This document shows, in pieces, positions 43,552 to 51,878 of a stretch of DNA of 64,000 nucleotides. The stretch comes from Psychrobacillus psychrodurans (GTDB taxonomy: Bacteria > Bacillota > Bacilli > Bacillales_A > Planococcaceae): assembly GCF_027563345.1 (NCBI RefSeq), contig NZ_JAMKBK010000013.1; one strand, written 5' to 3'. Below the pieces are notes generated by a model. It did not search any database. It was not told the DNA's origin and was given only the letters and a program-made list of their open reading frames with translations. The translations under genes were made by a program, and so were the position numbers. Position 1 is the stretch's first letter. Each line of letters starts with the position of its first letter.

Positions 43552-43857
43552 ATGATTAATATTATATTAGTAGCTGCAATAGTGATTACATTTGTTTGGT
43601 ATTTTTATTTTAAAACGAAACAATTCCGCACACCATTACCAATTCGCAAAAAATGGTTCGGTGCAAAAGCATCTGTATGTCTTGGTTCTTTTTTGTTATT
43701 TTTCGGTATAAACTTTTTAATCATTTATCAATCTTCTATAACGTATGTTGTTGCAGGTCTGTTTATCTTATTGGGAGGTTATTTTACGTATCACAATGTA
43801 AAAGTAGCCAAGCATTACGGTCAATTTGTAGAAGAAGAATTATCTATAAATCAATGA
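43552..43857 (+). CDS. ytpI: YtpI-like membrane protein
   Basis: A 101-residue protein with three hydrophobic segments (about 2-18, 38-60 and 66-82) and the basic loop KTKQFRTPLPIRKKW. Matches YtpI of Bacillus in size, topology and position next to nrnA; function unknown. The ATG follows a GGAGG site. Immediately followed by a terminator, so it is monocistronic. Confidence 0.82.
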   Translation: MINIILVAAIVITFVWYFYFKTKQFRTPLPIRKKWFGAKASVCLGSFLLFFGINFLIIYQSSITYVVAGLFILLGGYFTYHNVKVAKHYGQFVEEELSINQ

Positions 43858-43886
43858 TGCAGCTAAACTAGCTGCATCATTTTTTT
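43856..43886 (+). terminator. Terminator after ytpI
   Basis: GATGCAGCTA/TAGCTGCATC 10-bp stem, AAC loop, T run. Overlaps the ytpI stop codon. Confidence 0.9.
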
Positions 43887-43904
43887 CTTTAGATTACATA
43901 AATA

Positions 43905-44008
43905 ACACTGTGAAATTCCGTTGCATCGTACTTTCATGTTTCGAAGCTAGCGTAGCGATGCAGAAATAGTCGGACGCTTTCCGAGCAAGTTCGGCAATCC
44001 TCCGCTAT
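43905..44008. repeat. Possible degraded member of the repeat family
   Basis: Contains GGACGCTTTCCGAGC, like the GGACGCTTTCCG of full copies, and a GCATCG/CGATGC hairpin. Ends are not recognisable. Low confidence. Confidence 0.3.
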
Positions 44009-44010
44009 TT

Positions 44011-45318
44011 TTATCTCTCCAATAGCTGATACGTTACCATAGCTTTTCCAACTAAAAGTTTGTCATTAAAGATTTCAATATCCATCTTAGCTACTTTTCT
44101 GCTCAGTTCTAGTACTCTAGCTTGAATGCGTAGAATACTTTCTAGCTGAATCGGTTTCGTATAGTAAATGGTCATATTCTCTACTACACTTTCTCCACGC
44201 TTACGAATTTTCAAGGTTTGTGCCCCTGTTTCCGTAACTAATATCGTAAAAGCTCCGTTGGACATAGCGCCATAATGATCTGTCATTTGTGGTGTAACTA
44301 CAAATTCAAAAATATAGTCTTCAGTTGAAATGATTTTTATTTGCTGCTTTACAATATCATCAATCGTTTCACCGTTTTGAGGTTGTCTAGCAGCTGCTTG
44401 CAAAGCTTTTAATACATCCTGTCTACTAATGACACCCTCTAAATAATTCGTATCCCGAACCACTGGCAACAGGTCTACACCTTCCCAAATCATTCGATGA
44501 CTAGCAGAAGATACACTTGTTTTCATCGTGACAGAAATAGGATTTTTCGTCATAACTTTTTCAATCGGTTCATTGTTGGATTTGCCGATAACATCTCTTG
44601 CAGTTATAATTCCTACTAATTTCTTCGATGCATCTACTACTGGGAAAACACCATGCGTCGTAATGTCATTTAGTACACGATACTGTTTGACCTGATCTGT
44701 AGCATACAGATACGACGTCTCTTGGAGCGGAACATAAATATCTTCGATTAACAATACATCTTTTTTTATGAGTTGGTCGTCAATCGCACGATTAATCATC
44801 GTTGCTACAGTGAATGTATCATAACTAGTGGATATAACAGGAAGTTCTAGTTCATCCGCTAGCCTTTTTGTACTCTCTGTAACATCAACCCCCCCAGTAA
44901 CTAATACTGCTGCACCGGCTTGTAAAGCAGTTTCATGAACTTTCAATCGATTTCCTGCTATTAAAAGATTGCTCGGTTCTACATATCGCATCATGTCTTC
45001 TAGTTGCATTGCACCAATTACAAATTTATTTAAAGTTTTATGCAATCCAGTTTTACCACCTAAAACTTGTCCATCCACTATATTTACTACTTCTGCATAG
45101 GTTAAACGCTCGAAATGCTCTTTTTTCTTTAACTCGATCCGAATAGTTCCTACCCGTTCAATTGTACTAACTAATCTTCTTGTTTCTGCTTCTTTAATCG
45201 CACGATAGGCTGTCCCCTCACTGACAGTCAAATCCTTGGCAATTTGTCTAACAGATATTTTATCGCCAACTGGAAGTTTTTCAATGTAAGCTAAAATCTG
45301 TTCATGTTTTGTTGTCAT
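44011..45318 (-). CDS. ytoI: YtoI-like regulator: HTH, DRTGG, CBS pair and hot-dog domain
   Basis: A 435-residue multidomain protein. An N-terminal helix-turn-helix (KISVRQIAKDLTVSEGTAYRAI; about 18-40) is followed by a DRTGG domain (about 75-180) and two CBS motifs (about 195-310; GVFPVVDASKKLVGIITARD and LLPVVRDTNYLEGVISRQD). A C-terminal hot-dog fold (about 320-430) completes it. The combination matches YtoI of Bacillus. CBS and hot-dog domains suggest sensing of an adenylate and a CoA-linked ligand; targets are unknown. Lies 55 bases after ytkL on the same strand. Confidence 0.88.
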   Translation of the reverse strand: MTTKHEQILAYIEKLPVGDKISVRQIAKDLTVSEGTAYRAIKEAETRRLVSTIERVGTIRIELKKKEHFERLTYAEVVNIVDGQVLGGKTGLHKTLNKFVIGAMQLEDMMRYVEPSNLLIAGNRLKVHETALQAGAAVLVTGGVDVTESTKRLADELELPVISTSYDTFTVATMINRAIDDQLIKKDVLLIEDIYVPLQETSYLYATDQVKQYRVLNDITTHGVFPVVDASKKLVGIITARDVIGKSNNEPIEKVMTKNPISVTMKTSVSSASHRMIWEGVDLLPVVRDTNYLEGVISRQDVLKALQAAARQPQNGETIDDIVKQQIKIISTEDYIFEFVVTPQMTDHYGAMSNGAFTILVTETGAQTLKIRKRGESVVENMTIYYTKPIQLESILRIQARVLELSRKVAKMDIEIFNDKLLVGKAMVTYQLLER

Positions 45319-45373
45319 GTAGTCACATCCAAACGATTATTATACGTTTATTGTACCACATAAGCATCATTTC

Positions 45374-46063
45374 CTAGTCACGATTCCACTGAACAGAGTC
45401 TCCGGCTTTCAACACTTGAACTTCTGCAGTGTCAACAAGATTCTTAAATATTTGAGGATCCTGTTTTATCGGAGGAAATGTATTGTAATGTACAGGCACT
45501 ACAATTTGCGGTTTTAATAGCTGTACAGCATAAGCTGCATCCTCCGGTCCCATTGTGAAATTATCTCCGATTGGGAGAAATGCAACATCAATATCATTTC
45601 GGTCCCCTATTAGTTTCATATCTCCAAATAAGGCTGTATCCCCCGCGTGATAGATTGTTTTGTCTTGTAATGTTAGCAGTACTCCCGCTGGCATTCCACC
45701 GCAAATAATTTCTCCACTCTCTGTTGTATAGGAATTGCTATGGAATGCTTGTGTGAACTTCACTCTTCCAAACTCAAAATCATACGCTCCCCCTATACCC
45801 ATTGCATGCACATTAATGCCAAATGATTCGATATAATTGGCAAGTTCGAAAGTTGCGATCACCGTGGCGCTATTTCTTTTTGCAAGGTCTACTGTATCCC
45901 CTAAGTGATCATTATGACCATGCGTCAATAAAATAATATCTACTTTTTCTTCGGATGCAACTAAATCAGTTTGTCCATTTCCTGTAATAAAAGGATCAAT
46001 TAAGATCGTGTGCGCGTTTGTTTGTATTTTCACAACTGAATGACCGTGATAGCTGATTTGCAT
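45374..46063 (-). CDS. ytkL: Metallo-beta-lactamase-fold hydrolase (UPF0173, YtkL)
   Basis: A 229-residue metal-dependent hydrolase. Zinc ligands: LLTHGHNDHLGD (about 47), IYHAGDTALFGDM (about 135) and PVHYNTFPPI near the C-terminus. Member of the UPF0173 family; substrate unknown. It probably shares a transcript with ytoI. It is divergent from the M24 peptidase gene, with a short gap of about 125 bases. Confidence 0.92.
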   Translation of the reverse strand: MQISYHGHSVVKIQTNAHTILIDPFITGNGQTDLVASEEKVDIILLTHGHNDHLGDTVDLAKRNSATVIATFELANYIESFGINVHAMGIGGAYDFEFGRVKFTQAFHSNSYTTESGEIICGGMPAGVLLTLQDKTIYHAGDTALFGDMKLIGDRNDIDVAFLPIGDNFTMGPEDAAYAVQLLKPQIVVPVHYNTFPPIKQDPQIFKNLVDTAEVQVLKAGDSVQWNRD

Positions 46064-46188
46064 GATGTATTCTCTCCTTTTTGAAAGTTATTTTAAAAGT
46101 ATTACTTATTATAATTCATTCAACGTAGATGTCAGAAATCCTCTATTCTGGTATGCTTAAAGTATTAAATTTAAAAAGAGGTGCCCTT

Positions 46189-47280
46189 ATGAAACAAACA
46201 GAAAAAATACAATCATATCTACAAGAACATCAAATTGATGCTGCATTTATCACAACTCCAGATAACGTTTTTTACTTTACTGGATTCAGAAGTAATCCAC
46301 ATGAGCGTCTGCTAGGTGTAGCAATTTTCAAAGACTCAGCACCATTTATAATTTGTCCTAAAATGGAAATTCCAGATGCTAAAGCAGCAGGATGGGATGG
46401 AGAAATAATCGGACATGAGGATACCGATAATGCATGGGACATCCTCGCACAAAAAATCCAAAGTACAGCTGGTAATATCCAAAGCCTTGCCGTTGAGAAA
46501 TCACATATGACGGTGGAAAGATTAGAAGCTCTCGATGAAAGAATAACTGACCTTCAAGTATCTAGAATCGATGAAAAAATCAATGACCTTCGTGTTATTA
46601 AATCGGAAGCAGAACTAGTGAATATGCGCAAGGCAGCTGAGCTTGCAGACTATGCAATTGAAGTAGGTTGCAAGGAAATTGCAGAAGGTAAAACGGAGCT
46701 TGAGATTTTAAATGCTATTGAACTGGCTGTAAAAGAAAAAGGAGCTGCACAGATGTCATTTGACACAATGGTACTTAGCGGACCTAAAACTGCTTCTCCT
46801 CACGGAACTCCTGGAGATCGTAAAATTCAAAAAGGAGACTTCGTCCTATTCGACTTAGGGGTAGTTTATAACGGCTATTGCTCAGACATCACTCGTACAG
46901 TTGCATTCGGAGAACCTTCTCCAGACAAACGTGAAATTTATGAAACTGTTCGTAAAGCTGAAGAAGCAGCAGTTGAAGCAGTGAAACCAGGTATTACTGC
47001 TATGGCTCTTGATAAAATTGCAAGAGATATTATTACAGCCGCTGGTTACGGAGATTATTTTACACATCGTTTAGGCCATGGACTAGGAATATCAGTTCAC
47101 GAATTCCCATCAATTACTGGTGTTAACGATATGAAACTTGAAACAGGAATGGTATTTACAATTGAACCAGGTATCTATCACCCTGAAATTACAGGCGTTC
47201 GTATTGAGGATGATGTAGTGGTGACAGATAATGGTGTAGAAGTGTTAACGAAGTTCCCAAAAGAATTACAAGTTTTATAA
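46189..47280 (+). CDS. M24 family Xaa-Pro peptidase
   Basis: A 363-residue metalloaminopeptidase of the Xaa-Pro type. An N-terminal creatinase-like domain (about 1-125) precedes the pita-bread catalytic domain. Metal ligands are seen in FDLGVVYNGYCSDITRT (two Asp), GHGLGISVHEFP (His), FTIEPGIY (Glu) and GVRIEDDVVV (Glu). The start is the ATG at 46189 after AAGAGGTG; 20 upstream codons are open but have no site. Cytosolic release of N-terminal residues before proline is likely; which paralogue (e.g. YqhT or PapA) is not resolved. Confidence 0.92.
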   Translation: MKQTEKIQSYLQEHQIDAAFITTPDNVFYFTGFRSNPHERLLGVAIFKDSAPFIICPKMEIPDAKAAGWDGEIIGHEDTDNAWDILAQKIQSTAGNIQSLAVEKSHMTVERLEALDERITDLQVSRIDEKINDLRVIKSEAELVNMRKAAELADYAIEVGCKEIAEGKTELEILNAIELAVKEKGAAQMSFDTMVLSGPKTASPHGTPGDRKIQKGDFVLFDLGVVYNGYCSDITRTVAFGEPSPDKREIYETVRKAEEAAVEAVKPGITAMALDKIARDIITAAGYGDYFTHRLGHGLGISVHEFPSITGVNDMKLETGMVFTIEPGIYHPEITGVRIEDDVVVTDNGVEVLTKFPKELQVL

Positions 47281-47316
47281 TAGATTTTATAAAGCACTGT
47301 GGATGGTCTGGAACTG

Positions 47317-47361
47317 CACCCCAAATGTTAGAGTTATTAATCTAACTTTCGGGGTGTTTTT
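47317..47361 (+). terminator. Terminator after the M24 peptidase gene
   Basis: CACCCC...TTAGA/TCTAA...GGGGTG interrupted stem followed by five T. It reaches into the stop codon of the convergent DUF2071 gene. Confidence 0.75.
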
Positions 47362-48121
47362 AGTCTTCAAACGCTTTTACAAGCGGCCACATTCTTACCT
47401 CGATTATTTTGGAATAATGAAAAATTGCACTGTCATTCTCTACCACAATTCCTTGACTACTAAGCATTGTGTTTTCTTTTATTTCGGATTCTGCCTGTTG
47501 TAACAGCCAAGGATGATGTAATATATCACATCGTAATGGAACACCTTTTGAATTTAAAGTATACAGACAATAACGTTCCACTAACCACTCTTCAAAAGAG
47601 CCTTTCTCCGCAAAATAAGGCTTTGAAACTGGACGATAATCTGCTACGAACCGTGCATCCCCCTTCACTCTTTTACTCTCATATTTAATCAGATCTGCAT
47701 GCTTTTGTACTTTTATATGTGCATGCACATATGGTAAGTGATAGAACGTTCTAGCAACTTTTACAGCAAGAAGATTCGTTGCATCTAGACTAAAAAAGTA
47801 TACTCCTGGTTTTCCATCAATAATTACGTATGTCCGAACATTCAGCTCGGGAAATTTATCAGTTCCTGGTACAGGAGGTAAACCACGCAATCGAATATCA
47901 GTCATATGAAATGGTACTACTCCAACCCAACACTTACCATCATATGTATCTAAAGGTAGTACTTCAGGTACTAGTTTACGTAAAACTTCATATTTAACCG
48001 GAAAATGAGCAAAAAGTAAATCATTCCACGTTTGCTTCATTACCCATGGCAAGTTAGGTAGTGGCCATAATCTGTGGCCAGCATCCCAATTCGTTTTATT
48101 AGGTTTTTGATAGTCTTTCAA
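47360..48121 (-). CDS. DUF2071 (YqjF-like) protein
   Basis: A 253-residue protein with the DUF2071 pattern: LPWVMKQTWNDLLFAHFPV, WVGVVPFHMTDIRLRGLP, ELNVRTYVIIDGKPGVYFFSLDA split over residues 93-115, and FYHLPYVHA. Similar to B. subtilis YqjF; the acetoacetate decarboxylase-like fold suggested for the family does not define a function. Convergent with the M24 peptidase gene. Preceded by a gap of about 70 bases to crcB. Confidence 0.88.
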   Translation of the reverse strand: MKDYQKPNKTNWDAGHRLWPLPNLPWVMKQTWNDLLFAHFPVKYEVLRKLVPEVLPLDTYDGKCWVGVVPFHMTDIRLRGLPPVPGTDKFPELNVRTYVIIDGKPGVYFFSLDATNLLAVKVARTFYHLPYVHAHIKVQKHADLIKYESKRVKGDARFVADYRPVSKPYFAEKGSFEEWLVERYCLYTLNSKGVPLRCDILHHPWLLQQAESEIKENTMLSSQGIVVENDSAIFHYSKIIEVRMWPLVKAFED

Positions 48122-48194
48122 AATTTCTTAGCTCCTTCTCACTTAAATCAAATAATACGCACTCAAGATGCCTTTTTCAAAATTGTTTCTAACT

Positions 48195-48536
48195 CTAGAA
48201 TACCAAGTATCCAACATAGGCAACAGCAAATCCTCCCGTATAAGTAGAAAGGAAATATATCAGCCATAATTTAGGATGCTTTTGCAAGGAATATAGTTCT
48301 TTATTTAATGTAGAGAAAGTGGTCAGGGAGCCTAGTAATCCTATACCAATTAGTAGCAGATAAATTTCTCCTGCTTGTGCACCTACCAATAAACCAAGTA
48401 AAAGACCGCCAACAAGATTAACTGAAAGGGTTCCAAATGGAAAAGCACCACTTGTGTTTTTATTCAGCTTTTCAGAAATGATAAATCGAATATTTGCTCC
48501 TATAAATCCTGCAATACCCACTAAGATGAAACTCAT
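48195..48536 (-). CDS. crcB: Fluoride channel subunit CrcB/Fluc (second copy)
   Basis: A 113-residue four-helix membrane protein with GIAGFIGANIRFIIS, FPFGTLSVNLVGGLLLG and GLLGSLTTFSTL, the Fluc signatures (pore Asn and the TTFST phenylalanine box). Fluc channels are dual-topology dimers exporting fluoride; in many Bacillales two adjacent genes give a heterodimer. It starts four bases inside the end of the upstream copy, so the two are coupled. Confidence 0.95.
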   Translation of the reverse strand: MSFILVGIAGFIGANIRFIISEKLNKNTSGAFPFGTLSVNLVGGLLLGLLVGAQAGEIYLLLIGIGLLGSLTTFSTLNKELYSLQKHPKLWLIYFLSTYTGGFAVAYVGYLVF

Positions 48537-48889
48537 TTACTCACCTCGTTTTTCCAACCAAAATTACTCATTAAAATTCCACCTAGAATACTAAGTATTA
48601 TATAAAGTACTGCTAGATAAACTTGTCCATCCTCTATCATCGTTATCGTTTCCACACTAAATGTAGAAAAGGTAGTAAAAGATCCAAGGAAACCTGTCCC
48701 AATAGCAACCTTTAGTTTACTAGAAATCGGTAATGCTCTGGACGTTATATATGCCAATGCATAACATCCAATCAGGTTAACTAGTAAAGTAGAGAATGGA
48801 AATCCTGAGTCATATACCATAAAAATATTAACCAAATACCTTGTAATTGCGCCTAAAGCACCTGCTATTCCTATGTACATATACACCAT
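48533..48889 (-). CDS. crcB: Fluoride channel subunit CrcB/Fluc (first copy)
   Basis: A 118-residue four-helix protein with GIAGALGAITRYLVN, FPFSTLLVNLIGCYALAY and GTGFLGSFTTFSTFS. Forms a heterodimer with the overlapping second copy by family analogy, with opposite membrane orientation. Its leader is only about 25 bases after the ald hairpin, and no fluoride riboswitch (crcB motif) is recognisable. Gives resistance to cytoplasmic fluoride. Confidence 0.95.
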   Translation of the reverse strand: MVYMYIGIAGALGAITRYLVNIFMVYDSGFPFSTLLVNLIGCYALAYITSRALPISSKLKVAIGTGFLGSFTTFSTFSVETITMIEDGQVYLAVLYIILSILGGILMSNFGWKNEVSK

Positions 48890-48914
48890 AAAAGATCACC
48901 TCATTAACTAGAAA

Positions 48915-48942
48915 TCACTCAAAGCATTATTGCCTTGAGTGA
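48915..48942 (-). terminator. Hairpin after ald
   Basis: TCACTCAAGGC/GCTTTGAGTGA stem (one bulged or weak pair), moderate U tail. Between ald and crcB. Confidence 0.6.
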
Positions 48943-48956
48943 CTAATTTTAAAATA

Positions 48957-50072
48957 TTAGTTTAAAAGTGTTGCTACGTCTACATATGGTAGGCCTTGCG
49001 CCTCTGCAACTGCTTTAAAAGTAACATGACCATCTAATGTATTAAGCCCTTTTTGTAAAGAAAGGTTATCTAAACAAGCTTGTTTATAGCCTTTATTGGC
49101 AATTTGTAAAGCATACGGTATTGTCGCATTTATAAGCGCCATAGTAGAAGTTCTTGGTACTGCACCTGGCATATTAGCAACAGCGTAATGTACAACACCA
49201 TGCTTTTCATATGTTGGGTTATCATGTGTTGTAATGCGATCAGAAGTTTCAAAGATCCCACCTTGGTCGATTGCAATATCAATAACAACAGAACCTGGAG
49301 ACATCGTTTTAATCATTTCTTCCGTTACCAGTTTCGGAGCTTTTGCACCAGGTATTAATACACAACCAATAACTAAATCCGCTTCTTTAACTGCTTCTGC
49401 AATATTATACGGGCTAGAAATTAATGTTTGAATGGTTGATCCAAAGATATCCTCTAATTGGCGAAGACGATCCGGGTTTAGATCGATGATGGTAACCTGT
49501 GCTCCCATTCCAATTGCAACGCGAGCGGCATTTGCACCAGCGATTCCTCCCCCTATTATTGCTACTTTTGCACGTGGGACTCCAGGAACTCCTCCAAGTA
49601 ATATCCCTTTTCCTCCGTTAATTTGCTCTAGATACTGTGCGCCAATTTGGGTTGCCATACGACCTGCAACCTCACTCATCGGAGACAATAAAGGTAATGT
49701 ATTATTAGGAAGTTGAACTGTTTCATATGCAATTGCAGTAACTTTTTTGTCTAATAATACTTTTGTTAAATCTGCTTCAGGTGCTAAATGTAAATATGTG
49801 AAAAGAATCGACTCTTCACGTATTAAGTCAAATTCAGCACGAGTAGGTTCTTTTACTTTCATAACCATTTCTTGATTCCATGCTTCTTTAGCCGTTGATA
49901 CAATTTTTGCTCCTGCAGCTATATAGTCTTCATCGGTAAAGCTTGACCCAAGACCAGCACCAGTTTCAATAAAAACTTCATGTTTAAAATGCGTTAAACT
50001 TACTACACCAGCCGGTGTCATTGCAACGCGATTTTCATTGTTTTTTGTTTCCTTTGGAATCCCAATACGCAT
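48957..50072 (-). CDS. ald: Alanine dehydrogenase
   Basis: A 371-residue NAD enzyme interconverting alanine and pyruvate plus ammonia; important for alanine use and sporulation in Bacillus. Starts MRIGIPKETKNNENRVAMTP; catalytic Lys/His region MVMKVKEP and YLHLAPEA; Rossmann motif VAIIGGGIAGANAARVA; DIAIDQGGIFET. The start is the ATG at 50072, nine bases after AGGAGG; the frame stays open 37 codons upstream but those contain the site. Oriented toward crcB. Confidence 0.97.
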   Translation of the reverse strand: MRIGIPKETKNNENRVAMTPAGVVSLTHFKHEVFIETGAGLGSSFTDEDYIAAGAKIVSTAKEAWNQEMVMKVKEPTRAEFDLIREESILFTYLHLAPEADLTKVLLDKKVTAIAYETVQLPNNTLPLLSPMSEVAGRMATQIGAQYLEQINGGKGILLGGVPGVPRAKVAIIGGGIAGANAARVAIGMGAQVTIIDLNPDRLRQLEDIFGSTIQTLISSPYNIAEAVKEADLVIGCVLIPGAKAPKLVTEEMIKTMSPGSVVIDIAIDQGGIFETSDRITTHDNPTYEKHGVVHYAVANMPGAVPRTSTMALINATIPYALQIANKGYKQACLDNLSLQKGLNTLDGHVTFKAVAEAQGLPYVDVATLLN

Positions 50073-50246
50073 ATTTCGCATCCTCCTATGTAAACCATGT
50101 TGTTGTGAAAATGACACATTATTTTCTTGCATCATTTCATACAAATCCATTCTATCATTTATATATTTAAAATACCGCAACAATTTAATTTTCTGTTACA
50201 AGTATTCACAAATACGACTTAATAAAAATGAATAATAAGGAGGAAT

Positions 50247-50267
50247 ATGTCTAACAATCTCGAATAA
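50247..50267 (+). CDS. Possible six-residue leader ORF before usp
   Basis: ATG-TCT-AAC-AAT-CTC-GAA-TAA preceded by AAGGAGG at 50238-50243, within the usp leader. The site is as strong as that of usp itself. Could be a leader peptide or a decoy ribosome binding site. Confidence 0.25.
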   Translation: MSNNLE

Positions 50268-50298
50268 TATATATATAACCAACAAGGAGGTTTTTAAA

Positions 50299-50754
50299 AT
50301 GACATTAAAATATAATCAAATTTTAGTTGCTGTCGATGGATCCAAAGAAGCAGAATATGCATTTAAAAAATCTGTTTCTATTGCTGCACGTAACAATGCA
50401 ACATTAAATCTTATCAATATTATTGATACTCGTTCATTTGCAGCGATTGAGGCTTATGACCGTTCTATCGCTGAAAGAGCTCAAACGTTTGCAGAGGATT
50501 TACTAGGTGGATATAAAAAAGAAGCGCTTGCCGCTGGAGTACAAAATGTGAATGTCGTAGTTGATTACGGCTCGCCAAAAACAATGATCTCTAAGGATAT
50601 TGCTAAAAAAGTAGAAGCAGATTTAATTATCTGTGGTGCAACTGGTCTAAATGCAATGGAAAGATTTTTAATTGGTAGCGTATCCGAATATATCGTACGT
50701 TCTGCTACTTGCGATGTACTAGTAGTTCGTACTGATGAACCACTAGAAGCGTAG
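50299..50754 (+). CDS. Universal stress protein (UspA family)
   Basis: A 151-residue UspA-fold protein with N-terminal ILVAVDGSKEAEYAFKKS and the ATP-binding loop GATGLNAMERFLIGSVSEYI (G2xG9xGS). It probably binds ATP. Role in stress survival is by family only. The ATG follows AAGGAGG. Single gene with a strong terminator. Confidence 0.94.
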   Translation: MTLKYNQILVAVDGSKEAEYAFKKSVSIAARNNATLNLINIIDTRSFAAIEAYDRSIAERAQTFAEDLLGGYKKEALAAGVQNVNVVVDYGSPKTMISKDIAKKVEADLIICGATGLNAMERFLIGSVSEYIVRSATCDVLVVRTDEPLEA

Positions 50755-50768
50755 TATATAAAACAATA

Positions 50769-50812
50769 AAAATGGTTGGTCGTGAAACTTTTCACAACTA
50801 ACCATTTTTTTG
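50769..50812 (+). terminator. Terminator after usp
   Basis: Long imperfect stem AAAATGGTTGGTCGTGAAA with TTCACAACTAACCATTTT, three-base loop, T run. Confidence 0.9.
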
Positions 50813-50892
50813 TTTAAGATAGAATTGCCTAGCTTCTCATATTCTATTCAAGTGTTATTATGATTACCTACACCTATTGATATACTCTTCTC

Positions 50893-51426
50893 TTACTTAC
50901 ATCTTTTAATCCTATCACATATAATATTCACAATCTCCAAAACTGGCAAAGTCCCATCTACACTTATGTCAGAATCGGGTTTAATCGTCTTTAACATCTC
51001 AAGATAGCCCCTTCTTCCACGCGAAACATAGTTATCCAGATCCTGCAAAATAATTCGATTGGTATCATTTTGAAAATCGCGAGTTAACCTACGCGCAAGA
51101 GCAACATCTAAAGGGGTATCAATAAATACAGTAAAATCTATGAATCCACGTATCATGGAATGCTTATATGCAAATGGATAATCTAATATTATAAAGTTCA
51201 GTTGTTCTGAAAGTAGTATTTCTAAGTCCTTTAAGAGAGGAGATAAATTCCAATCGTCATAAATAGCACCGCTATCTACCCAATTTATAATGTCGTCCGG
51301 CCCTTCAAAATCATAGTTATCAAAGAAGAGTGATTTAGAATTATGTAATTTTTCGCTTAGCTGTCTTACTATAGTTGTTTTCCCACCACCAGACACGGCA
51401 GCTATCGAAATGACAAATGGTCGCAT
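50893..51426 (-). CDS. P-loop kinase, uridine-kinase-like
   Basis: A 177-residue nucleotide-binding protein with Walker A AAVSGGGKTTI (residues 9-19), FDNYDFEGPDD (about 35-45), ILDYPFAY (Walker B-like) and ARRLTRDF lid-like region. It resembles the uridine kinase/phosphoribulokinase superfamily; the substrate is not identifiable. The start is the ATG at 51426, seven bases after GGGGGG; eight upstream codons are open but lie across that site. Isolated gene. Confidence 0.78.
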   Translation of the reverse strand: MRPFVISIAAVSGGGKTTIVRQLSEKLHNSKSLFFDNYDFEGPDDIINWVDSGAIYDDWNLSPLLKDLEILLSEQLNFIILDYPFAYKHSMIRGFIDFTVFIDTPLDVALARRLTRDFQNDTNRIILQDLDNYVSRGRRGYLEMLKTIKPDSDISVDGTLPVLEIVNIICDRIKRCK

Positions 51427-51724
51427 TTTATCCCCCCTATAAAAATTCAAAAATCTCAGTTCTTCCTTTTCAAGTGGAACGACAGAAAGTTTAAGTTGTT
51501 CCCTCCTTTTGTTAATCTATTTAAGTAATATTATTCTTTTTGATATTTGAAAAGATAAAGATTTCCATTACCAAATAGAGCATACTTAATGCTATTTAAG
51601 TATCTGTAGGGTGTGGGTGTGGGTGTGGGTGTGGGTGTGGGTGTGGGTGTTATACTTCTTCTACTCCCATCCTCTCTTCTGGTATTCTATAAAATCTTCC
51701 ATATCTCCTGCCTTTCTTATTAAC
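51427..51724. other. Intergenic region with a hexamer tract
   Basis: Gene-free stretch between the P-loop kinase and the ackA terminator. Apart from the (GGGTGT)7 tract at 51609-51650 nothing is recognised. The open frame of alternating Trp and Val is an artefact of the repeat. Confidence 0.5.
51609..51650. repeat. (GGGTGT)7 hexamer tandem repeat
   Basis: Seven perfect copies of GGGTGT on the plus strand, 42 bases. G-tracts of three separated by TGT could form G-quadruplex DNA. It lies in a gap of low complexity downstream of ackA. Slippage-prone, so copy number may vary between strains. Confidence 0.9.
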
Positions 51725-51757
51725 AAAAAAGGACATAGAGTATTCTCTACGTCCTAC
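51725..51757 (-). terminator. Terminator after ackA
   Basis: AGGAC.TAGAG/CTCTA.GTCCT hairpin followed by six U, about 125 bases past the ackA stop. Confidence 0.8.
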
Positions 51758-51878
51758 TTAATAGTACATTTTACACATGTGTTTTTTACATCTAATGGGA
51801 ACAAGAATTGCATATTATTCTCAATAGTTTTCGTTTAGCCAGTGGTCCATAGAACTTCTTTATGTCACCTGATACCTC

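Noticed and set aside
51611..51838. ORF beginning with alternating Trp-Val
   Set aside because: An artefact of the GGGTGT repeat with no credible continuation.
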